Shown: in pieces, positions 47,237-57,625 of the stretch
How the letters are laid out: every line of letters starts with the position of its first letter
Position numbering within the stretch: position 1 is the stretch's first letter
DNA from: Chionis minor
Taxonomy: Eukaryota; Chordata; Aves; Charadriiformes; Chionididae
NCBI GenBank assembly: GCA_013398295.1
Contig: VZSF01009849.1
Location: 186,001 to 250,000, forward strand
Direction of reading: 5' to 3'
DNA: 64,000 nt
The notes under the pieces: model-generated
Seen by the model: only the letters and a program-made list of their open reading frames with translations
Database searches by the model: none
What the model was told of the DNA's origin: nothing
Translations under genes and position numbers: made by a program

Positions 47237-47313
47237 TTTCAATGGCGTGAATGGAGCCGAAGCGGTGCGCAAGTCTGGGCAGCATCGCCTATCAGCTGTG
47301 AATTTCATTCCAG
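47237..47313 (+). other. Exon-like segment, unassigned
   Basis: The acceptor is GCTTTCTTTAAACCAG and the donor CAG|GTAAGTC, which is very close to consensus. The 77-nt segment is markedly richer in CpG than its flanks. Two of three frames are open through it (one reads FNGVNGAEAVRKSGQHRL). It also contains ATG GAG CCG AAG starting a 16-codon frame that ends in TGA, so it could equally be a 5'UTR exon with a short upstream ORF. No gene family recognised. Confidence 0.25.
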
Positions 47314-48711
47314 GTAAGTCGCTCCCCTGCTTTGAGACTGTTATGTGATCAGCATTGTGCTTTGTGCCCTGTGGTAATAGTGTCAAAATTGCAGTGCTGT
47401 GGAGAGAGAGGATGACACTCTTTTATGCCTTTTCTGTTCTGAGGGGCCCAGCAGGCCTAAGATTCCTTGGGGTACTAATCAAAGGAAACACAGCGCTTGG
47501 GGCGAGCTCTGGCAGGTGGAAATTGCTGAGACTGTTTCTGATGGGATGTACGGTGGGTACACAGCTCCTGCCCTGCACGCTGCCCTCTGAGCTGGGGCTT
47601 GCTGGAAGGGGACTCCTAGGAGTCCTTTAAACAGAGGGAATGTCATGCCAAGGAAAGAGGGTGGGGATGCCCAAGGTTCTCCTGTCCCCTTACGCTGTGT
47701 GCCAGAGGAGTTGTCTTTGGCTGTCGTCCCTTGCTTTGTTCTGTGTCTGTGTTTTTCATAATGGGCTCAGTGAACACGCTTCCCCCCGGGTTTTTTCCTG
47801 TCGATATGACAGCGAAGTAGAGAGATGTGGATAAAGCACAGACGTTTGTTCCAAAGCATTACTTCTGTGCACAGGAAAATTCAAGGCAGCAGCAAAGCAT
47901 CACAAAACCCACAAGATACTGGTGCTATATTATAACATCTGCTGAACAGCAGTTGTGTTTGGTTGGCTGGGGAGCCAGGAGTTAGCAACAAGTGATAAAA
48001 GCCAACCCAACCAAAGGCTAATTGTTTATAAAAAAAAATAATAAGAGCACTTAAATGTGGTTGTCTGGGATTCTTTTTTTCTGAAAAGAAATCAATTTAC
48101 ATTTAATAAAGTTGTTTTCTCTCCCAGTCTCTCAAAATGCTCTTAGTTTTTGACAACTTTTGTGTGTATGTGTATAAGTGAAAAAAGTAAACATAATGTT
48201 CATTTGAGGATGGAGTTTATATATTTAAGCTGTAATACCCTTGGGTATTTGCTAAACAGTGATGTAAATATCTCATGAGAAGAACTTTTAGAAGTGGCTG
48301 CAGCTGTCAAGACTGCAGAGCTCGGTGTGAACAGGATGGATCGATGTGTGACAAGCCAAAGAAATGGGCCCTTTGGCTTTAGCCTGACTTTTCAGTATTG
48401 GCTAATGAATGCTGCTTTAAGAATCTTCCCCCTCTTGGACATCAGTTGGCATTTCAAGGTAAAACTTATTTCAGTTAACATTGAGTAATTTTAAATTGAA
48501 AAAGGACTGTAGCTGTCATTGCTGAAAGTTAAAAGTACAGCTGGAGGAGAAGTAAATAGTCACATACCCTAAAGGCTACGTGCTACGGCTTCGTAAGCTC
48601 CCACAAAACCCACCTTTTCTCATAAATAGCTTTTTCTTCCCTGACTTCTTCCTGAAAGCTTGGGTAAGCAGGAGACTATGCAGCACATCTCAGAGTTCAT
48701 CAGACCCAGTT
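47314..48711. other. Non-coding, no gene recognised
   Basis: Intergenic or intronic, depending on whether the 47.24 kb segment is real. A T/A-rich stretch lies at about 48.03-48.12 kb. Nothing else is recognised. Confidence 0.5.
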
Positions 48712-49289
48712 ATAGAATCACCCAGGTTGAAAGGGACCTTTAAGATCATCAAGTCCAACCATCAACCTAACACTGCCAAAACCGCTACTAACCTGTGTCC
48801 CTCAGCACCGTGTCTGCCCGGCTTTTAAATACCTCCAGGGATGGCGATTCCACCACTTCCCTGGGCAGCCTGTTCCAATGTTTGATAACCCTTTCCGTGA
48901 AGAAGTTTTCCTAATATCCAATCTAAACCTCCCCTGGTGCAACTTGAGACTGTTTCCACTTGTCCTATCGCTTGTCACTTGAGAGAAGAGATCGACCCCC
49001 ACCTCTCTACACCCTCCTTTCAGGTCTCCCCTGAACCTCCTTATCTCCAGACTAAACAATCCCAGTTCCCTCAGCCGCTCCTCACAAGACTTGTTCTCTA
49101 GACCCCTCACCAGGTTTGTTGCCCTTCTCTGTCTCTCCAGCACCTCGATGTCTTTCTTGTAGTGAGAGGCCCAGAACTGGTCCCAGGATTTGAGGTGGGG
49201 CCTCACCAGTGCTTAGTACAGGGGGACGATCACTGCCCCAGTCCTGCTGGCCACCCTGTTCCTGATACAGGCCAAGATGCTGTTGGCCA
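48712..49289 (-). mobile_element. CR1 LINE, 3' end of ORF2 plus 3'UTR
   Basis: The best-preserved repeat of the window. The + strand starts with the 3' tip (TAGAATCACCCAGGTTGAAA) and then carries the reverse complement of the CR1 C-terminal coding part. On the minus strand, a frame open from 49206 to 48802 reads [20 protein letters not shown] and then [38 protein letters not shown] 5'-truncated insertion with only the C-terminal tail of the polymerase, so not mobile. The subfamily resembles those of non-galliform birds. Confidence 0.93.
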
Positions 49290-51439
49290 GTTACTCAGAA
49301 CAAGACGGGCTTTAGAAAGGACAAAAGCTTTTTGGTTTCCTCAAAGAGGCTTCCCATTATGGCAAGCGTTCTCACACCGCCTCCTCCTCTGAGTTCCCTC
49401 TGCACAGAAGGGAACCTAACAAAGCATTGAAACCAATTGTCTTTCTCTGCATGAAGGCTCAGGGTGCTGATCTAGAAAAGCTTATCCACTAAGACTGCTT
49501 TTTACTCTGGGCAACAGCAGAGGATTCCCTGATCACTGTTCCTAGTCTTTCATTCCTGGAGACCTCTGTGGTCTATAATTAAGTCATGGCAGGTGAGGGG
49601 AAAGGGAAGATGCCTTGTCATTTGCTGGTGAATCTGACCAGTAGTGAAAATGGCCCTTCATGTCTTACGGAGTGACGGCACTACCCGTGACGACGTGTTG
49701 CAGGTCATGTGTCTGCCAGCTAACCTGCCCTATGTGGTGGTTGCTTGCTAAACCCAGGCTGTCATCAGAGTCTCAGAGGTGAGGGGTGTTGTTTTCCTTA
49801 AGGCTTTGGGACAGACTCGTCTCAGATAAGAGGTTAAGTGAGACTTAAATGATATAAACATTCCTTACGGCATTGTTGTTGTGTAGGTGGATGTTTCCAA
49901 TAGGTAGAACAGCCCTGAGCACTATTGTTTCTGTTCACATGTAGCTGGAAGAGCACATAGCTGTCTTCGTAGACACTGGTATTGCCACAGTTACCCAGGT
50001 CCGAGTCACTCTGCTGCAAAGCATTGAATATGGGACCATAGACTGAAATCACTCTGAAACTGAAGCCAGCACAAAATAAGAGCTGCTTGTTAAGCAGTGC
50101 GTCATGGAGAGAACATGTGGCAACAGTTTCTCAGAACTCATATTGGCTTAAGTGATATCAAAGAGGAATTCAGCCTGCGGTTGTAACCTGTGCCAGGGGT
50201 TCCCAGATTTGTGTTGCTCTAATGCACGGCCAGCAGCAATAGCAACCCTAGGTATAAGCAGCAGCCGTCATTATCGGTGCTGGAGTCAAGGGCAGATCAT
50301 GAGACAGTGGCTGCTGGAAATGTGCTGTTTCATGCATATAGGAAGGTGCACCTTTAGTTTTCTGTTTGCACCCTCCCATCGTGTACTTCTCTAATCCTTA
50401 AGCTACCATGTTACTTCACAGAGGGACCCATCCTCCCTGTCCTGTGCTTGGTAGAGCCTTGCTTCCAAACATAGAGTAGTGCAATATTCTTCCCCGTTTC
50501 TTTTTTTTTTTTTTGTCCTTTTAAGGTTACTTTTGATAACATAGGCAACCAAGCCAGAGAAAAATGATCTAATAACTTGTAAGACTAAATTACATCCCAG
50601 AAGAACTTTAAGATTTGAACTGAAGCACTGGTGGGAAGCTAATGGGTAATGACTGCAGGGTGTACATACTGTAGGATGTACTTTGCACGTGAGTCAATGC
50701 ATGCAGCATCCACAGAACGTACCTGGGTGAACTACCTGTAGAGAAGACTGGATGCTTTATGTTTTGATGTATTTAATAGTGTACTTAGTGCAGGGAATTA
50801 AAATCCCAAAGGAAAGTCTTAGCTCTTGGTGTCCATGATTTTAATAGACTATAGCGTCGCCAAATGTGGGTTTATCTCTCCACTTAGTTCTTCAGCAAAA
50901 AGCTCTTGCAAACCAGACATATCAGGATGGTAGCAGATTTACTCAGAGTTTAGAACAGTTCTCCATTTGTATAGCGTAGGATGGAGCTACAGAGGTTTTA
51001 AAAGAAATGTGGTTGTGTAGTATGTTAAGCTGAGATAATTCTTCAGTGACTTTGTGCTATTTCTGTAACTCGGGCGTATCTGCCATTGAAAAGATAAACT
51101 TTCAATTTTATTTAATACCATATTATTGCATGGATTGCCTATGACTGTAGCATACCATTTGGAAACCACTTAAGGAAGCTCGAATGTCATCAGGGAGCCC
51201 TTGGCTGTTCTCCCTGCTGATAGGCTGCTCTCCACATCCAAGAGCAAACACCAGTTTGGCTTTCAAGAATTGTGGTGAAACAGTTGTCCTGGTTTGTAGC
51301 AATACTTTCACTTTACAAATGGGGAAAGCCTATTTGCAAACACAGCACTTTATTCCAGTATTTGGTCTATCCGTCTATGTCTCCTCTTCTGCAGCCTAAC
51401 TAATTGCAGACCCAGTGTGTCAGAACTCGTATGACAAAG
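49290..51439. other. Intergenic, no gene recognised
   Basis: Ordinary mixed sequence with a T12-type tract at about 50.50 kb. No supported exon or clear repeat. Confidence 0.5.
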
Positions 51440-51535
51440 ACCTGAGCAACCTGGTCTAACTTGGAGGTTATCCCTGCTGTGAGGTAACTTGATGGACTAA
51501 ATGAAACCCAGACATCCCTTCCAACCTCAATTATT
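51440..51535 (+). mobile_element. CR1 LINE 3'-terminal fragment
   Basis: GACCTGAGCAACCTGGTCTA followed by a degraded 'gaggtgtccctgcc' segment and ATCCCTTCCAACCTCAATTA is the CR1 3'UTR end in + orientation. Short and 5'-truncated. Confidence 0.8.
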
Positions 51536-54500
51536 TATATATGTAAGACTTGGAAGAATCATTTCATACTTTGACCTAGGAATATATGCAAGATGTGTAG
51601 GCAATTATCTGTTATTGAGTTAGGCCCAGAAGTGTTCTGTTAGGGCCACAGTGAGATTTAGTGAAAACCCCAGTTTCCTGGGCAGAAAGGTTGATGGACC
51701 TGAGTTCAGCCTGCTGGAGGTATCTGGCGCAGTTGGCGCTGGCCACTCAGAGTGGGTTTGTCTGTGGCTTTGCACGTGATGGTTCAGTGAAGGTGCCAGC
51801 AGGGAGCAGTTGGACAAAACGCTTAATTGAATGCTGAAAGCAACAATTTCTGGTTGGGTGGCATGAGCTATCCATGTTCCTAGAAGTTAAAAACTTTTCA
51901 GTAAATGCAGTTGTTCATCTGACCCTTTTCCATTCTTATTTTTCTCCTCTGGGTTCCACCTAGGAGGGTTCTGCCCCAAAAGAGAGACCCAGAAAGATAC
52001 TTCCACTCCTTTCACTGCTTATGTCTTCCCTGGCCTTTCCTTTTGTCCTTGCTGGAGTCCTCCAGGGGCAGTGGGGTCTCAGTCCCCAGCTGCAAGCTTG
52101 CATCATGACCAACACTGTGCAGAATTAAGGCTCTTACTTTGTCCCCCTCTAATTTTTCTTCCCTTTCTTTCACACTGATTTGGGAGCACTTTTTAAAGAT
52201 CTAATCTAAGCCCAGCACCCAGTCAGAGCAGCGGGAGGATGCTCTGCATGCCACGAAGAGCAGAAATGTTCTCGCTTGGAGGTGGGGGGTGGAGGTGCAT
52301 GTTAGTCCCTGCTGCCACATCGACTCCCTGGCGGTTGTGCAACTGGAGTCCTGGAATCCGCATCCAGAGAAGATAAGTACACGTTGGTTACGCAAATCAG
52401 CAGGTGCAGCCTCTCCGAGTGAAAGGATTTGTGCGCCGCGTGGTCTTCAAGAAATGATTGAATAGTGTTTTAGCAGACCCGGCACATCTGGGAGCAAAGG
52501 TTTTCAGAGCTGGATTGGAATTTGGTAGTACATGCGTGACTGTGACCTCGTTAAAGATAAATCTAAAAAAAAGATGACTTTCCCAACTGATAACGTAACA
52601 TGTAATTTACCCAAAGTTAGAAGACTTTTTTGAGTTAAATTTGGGAAGGATGGGGAAAAAATATTAGAATTAGGTATTCTTTAAGAACAGTGCATTATAT
52701 GGCGAAGCACTGTGATTCTGCCCTCAGGAAAGAGGCATCTTAAAAGCTGATCATTGTTCACTGGTGAAGACAGCATTAGGAACAAAAAAGTAAAAGCAAT
52801 GTGGAAGAGGAGGGAGTGTGGGACGCAGTTAATGTAAATTAGAAATGAAGTGCAGAAAACTGGAAATGAAAAGGAAAATGTAAAATTATCCTTGGCTGCT
52901 ATCTTCAAGGATGATAAAGTATTTAAACATTCTGCTTGAAACAGAAAAAGAATTGTGTAAGGCCTCTTTGAAATGGAAATGGTGCAATTGTTAATGATGA
53001 TGAAAATAAGTAGAAGCATTTAGTAAGTATTTCTGATCTGTGTTTGGATGACAGCAGAATAATGCACTAGAACCACAGGAGTATAATGAATTAATTTCTA
53101 AGTTATTAGGCCTCAAGAAAAAAGTATTATAAAACACTGACTGGTAATAAGCATTTTAGAAAGTACACGTTCAGATAACTTGCAGGCAAGAGCCCCAGTG
53201 CAGGTGCTGAGAAGATAGATGGTTTGCAGATGACAGGTTTTAATACTAGAGGAATCCAGCACACTGGATTTTTGGCTGGGATTTCAATATGCCAAAAGGG
53301 AAACTGGATTAGTCAAGCAAAACAATCATGTTGGGAGTTTAGAGTGAAGGACTTCTTCCCCAGCTCCTTCTTTCCCTTTGGGCTTAGGGACAAGCTCTGG
53401 GGGAGATGATCCCTTTGTGTACCTGCTGAATTTAAGGCCTCTGGTGACTGTTACAAACAGAATGGCACTTCAGCTTCATTCAGAAAAGGTCGTTCAGAGC
53501 CATTGAATCAAAAGAAAAAGGCTCTGGGTCAAAAAAGGCCACAAAGTGCTGCTGGTTTGAGAGGGAAGGTGAGCTGGCTGAGATTCAAAGCCGTCATCCC
53601 CAAAGCAATATTAATTTTGGATTAGCTGTCAGTGGGAGGTGGTAGCGTGCTGGTTATTCTTGGATATTCTGTCTACTGGTGAGTTAAGCCCCTGCTTACT
53701 TACGAATTAATTTCCTTTGGAAATGTTCTGAATGATGATGCAGATGCTAAAATGGTAATTTCGATGGGCTAGGAAGGGAGTGTGGAGTCTGTACAGCTTC
53801 GAGCCTCCCTGCTAAAGAGGAGTTGTGCTCGCTGTTGAGCTTCCGTGCTTGCCATGACACTGTCCAGCTGCAGGGCTTGGATGCTCTGTACAGAGCATGC
53901 CTGTGAGCTGAGGGAATTTTCCCACCTTTGCAGCCACTCCAAAAAAGGATTTATAGCATTAACTGTAGGAAGGTCTTTCTACCTCCTGGCTGTGTCTCCA
54001 GTGGGGCACTAGCAGGGGCTTGCCCGCTATGGGCTCAAGGCCTGGAGGTGATGCAAAAGCTCAGACTGCTCCTATGTAACAGACTGGAGCATAAAAGTGT
54101 GAGATGTTGTCCAAGGAAGCTCTTCAAAGACACAGGAGAGACATGCCTGAGTGCCACTTACCAGCCAGTGCCTTTGAGCTCCTTGCTGCAAAAGCATGCA
54201 GCAGTAAGGAAAAGCCTGTTCAAAGGAAAAGCGTGCCTTTGAGGAGAAGAAGAAGGCAAGGCTAAGGGTGAAGCATTAAACTGGGTCACGTGGTGATTCT
54301 GCTTTGAATTATATGCTAAAAGATATTTAGTGTCTATATCTCTGCACAGTCCCCCACCTCCCCGTCAGCTTCTCATTTGCCCTCCGTTACAGCTCTGCTG
54401 TCCTCAGCGCGAGTGGGTTCACCACAATGACAGAAGTGGTAATTCCACTTCTTAATGTTGCTTTGATAGAAAGGTAACTTGTCTTTTCTTAAAACACTGC

Positions 54501-57249
54501 AGTGTGTTCCCCTGAATTGCATCTGACATGTCTTTTTCAAATGTATTTATGTCGCCGGTTATTTTGTAAATTAAGAGTAAACGAATTCTTCTTGGTTTTC
54601 TTCTAGGAAATGCTAGTATCTGTGAGCATCAGAGAGGCCTTTGTGTGGCGAGGTTAACTGGGGGGTTAGGGCAGTCAGTTCCTGCACTCTCGCACTCTGC
54701 AGTTTGCACCTGATATTATTCATCACCATTCATTACAAATAAGATTGTCAGCCTAAGCTTTTGTTCCTACTATGAAGCTGGTATCTTTAATGATGATGTG
54801 AAAGCAATATTAATTACTAGATGAATTGAAGGAACGGAACTAGAAATAGAATTACAAGTAGAATTATTAATATTTATGGAAGCTTAATTATGCTCTAATG
54901 TTTTGTAGACCAGCATTGAAAAAGATCTGCACCATAGAAGAAACGCTTTCCCTGATGCGGCTTTACATAATCAATTCTTGGTATCTGGAGCTCCGAGTGA
55001 GCGATTTTTAGATGCAGCTTTAAGAGCCCTGTGCTGCTTTTCCACTGCAGGGTGCCGGCAGGGAAGGGAGCTTGCTGGGCCCTTCCTTCTCAGCTGTTTT
55101 GCCTCAGGGTGAGTCAAAGGCACAATGGCTGATTTAAATTTAAGCTACTGTTGTCTGGTTCCCGTATCCTATTTCCTTCCTTACTTTCTCAGTTTCCCTG
55201 CTCTGTCCTCACCCTCTGCCTCCTGCAGTGGCAGGGGGTGGGGATGCAGTATAGGAAACCAGTGCAGGGGGCGTCTTCATCTTTCTACTTCATCTGTCTT
55301 CATCCAGTGGAGATCCCACATTATGCAGGAATAAATTGCCCAGAGAAGTCAGTAGCTCCTACATGCGGGAAGTAAATTGAATCCTAAAACTCCATTGGCA
55401 AAAGCTGTTTGGAGGACGTTTCTAGGGGGGTTCTCTGTGCATGACAGGCTGTTCCATCTGTTTGCAAAACAGTTGCAGGCAGCGTGAGCGGAAGCGATAG
55501 GGAGGTACCACTGACCTCCTCAAGGGTATTAAAGAGGTATCTCTTCAAGGCTAGAAAATACAGCTCTGAAATAGATTTTAGAAGACCTTCCTCTGACTTA
55601 GCTCTGCATCAGTGTTTTCGCATGTCCTATCTGGCACCGTGACGCTTGTGGTGCTGATATTGTAGAAACATAAAAATTAAGCGCCCTTTCATTCGCTGGC
55701 AGCTGCAAGCTTTGACAGTTTCTGAAGCATTTTAACACTTCTTAAATGTCTGACTATGATTCTGCTTACAGAATATTTTCTTTGTCTTACTCTTCTGGCA
55801 GTTTCTAGGTTAGAATGTGAAGAGGAGATTTTCATAATAGTAATAACCAGTTTTCAACTGGTGACAGAAAAAAGATCTTTTTAAAATGTAATTCTCCTAT
55901 GGAGCCCCCCAATAAAAATTAGAAGATTAAGAGGAAAAGGACAGAAAATGGAGTCTTCTAGTTTATCTTGTAAGACCTATTAATAGTGAATTTGAAGGGG
56001 CGCAGTGCCATGGGCTCCTGCCTTCTTTCCTCGCTTTGTTGTTGCGTGCTGCGGCAGTGTGATCGTTGCCTGTTTTATGCATTTTGCAGTTCGTACACTG
56101 GATTTTTCTTTCAGTCACTCCTTTCTATACCTGTTGCTGTTCACAAAAGTCTCTGACAGAAACAGATTAGCATTATTGCAGAGGTACCTCAGACCTGTCA
56201 TTTCCTTCATCTGTTAAGGATAGGGGTCTGAGGACATTCTTACTATACAGTGAATTGCAGACCATAAGGGTCATATCTGCTCAGTAATTCCTTGTATGTG
56301 GGCTGTGCACTCTAACGTGTTCCGTGCAGTCCCTGGCCTGGGTCACTCTAGAGCCACATTTAATTTAAACAAGGATACATTCAGCTGGCCAGAATGTGTG
56401 TTTGGAGTTTAAGCTCATGGTGGTTTCCTCCTCCCTCCATGGGGCTGATTACCACACATTCCTTTCTTTTAATTTCAGCCCTCTGCAGTTCTAGGAAAAG
56501 GTCGTTGATTAAGTACTGAGAAACCAGTCTATTTGTGGGTCTAATTTTGTTGCTTCAATTACATTACTGTATGCTAAATATAGGAAGGCACCAAGCAAAT
56601 CCCAGTTCCTGGACTGAACAGGGTGTTCGAGAGCACTGTTCAAATTTAAATGGTGTGGCTTGGGCCTCTGTTTAATTCTAGCTAATAAACCAATTTCTCA
56701 CAGAGTGTAAATCATCACATCTACATTGATTTATAGGCAAGTAGCTGGGTCATGGCAGTTTTGCACAGCTAAAAATGAACCTAGTGCCCAAGTCTTTGCT
56801 TCCTGTTTCTAATTGAAGGTAGCAGAGATAAATGGTGCATCACACTGGTGGAGATTAGGAGTCCCGGAGGGGCAGTAGAGCGCTTCAGTCTCTTAGCTGG
56901 TGTCTGAGAACCTAGAAATCAGCAAGTGAAAAAACGTTCAGCAACCTGTAAACCAGTCTTGTAGTTTGCTGCTGAATCTACATCACTTTCTGTGCTGTTC
57001 CCTGGGTGTATTTTTTTAGTAGTGAAATCCATAAAAGATAACAATGCGGTCTCCTTGTCTTCTAAATGTTTGTATGGCCTTGGCATTGCAGGGAACTTCA
57101 GAGTCCTGTGTCACCAGGCAGATTTGCATTTTCCTTCTGTCTAGCAGGTGGAAAAAAAAACCTCAACAAACACAAAACCGCAGCACTTTAAGTGCATGGA
57201 ACACTTGTAATAGGGGAGAGACTGATTGCGCTGGAGACAGACGTCTTAC
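51536..57249. other. Intergenic, no gene recognised
   Basis: Two AT-rich stretches, about 54.54-54.91 kb and 56.51-56.84 kb, are the most CNE-like parts of the window by composition. A small candidate exon at about 55053-55107 has a strong acceptor but no known protein. No gene recognised. Confidence 0.5.
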
Positions 57250-57625
57250 CTGCTGAGCAGCTAGTGTATATCTCAGGGACCAGCTTCTCCTGCAGTGCCT
57301 CGGTGGCAGCGCGCCACGGCCCTGTCCTAGGGTGACCAGTTGTTAGTCTGAGCCACTGCGTGGCCCATTCATTCCCATCCCTGTTGGCCAAGACGCCTAA
57401 CAAGGGGGCCAGTTTGCTGGATGCTCGGTTGAGGTCCACCAACACAGGTCACACAGGCTTTCTTTTATTTTTCGGCAGGGCCAGACTTCAGTCTATGTAG
57501 AAGATGGCGTGAACTCTCATCCAGCTGCACTGCTGACTGCAGGCTTTGCAGCAGGGTTTCTGCCCGCGATTGACAGCTCCGTGCCACTGCCTTGTAGTTC
57601 AAGGGCAGCTTGTGGGCAACCATGA
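57250..57625 (-). other. Minus-strand segment with coding-like frames, unassigned
   Basis: Going down the minus strand, an ATG at 57623 opens a 52-codon frame (stop at 57465) rich in Leu, Gln, Ser and Arg with helical character (AETLLQSLQSAVQLDESS). A second frame, open over about 57445-57250, reads VLVDLNRASSKLAPLLGVL and runs to a near-consensus donor CAG|GTAAGA at 57249. The two frames differ, so it is not one intact exon. The first stop overlaps AATAAA (57469-57464), followed by GT-rich sequence. It could be a decayed gene, a non-coding exon, or chance. No family recognised. Confidence 0.2.

Noticed and set aside
48802..49206. 134-codon minus frame as a host gene
   Set aside because: It is the C-terminal remnant of CR1 ORF2.
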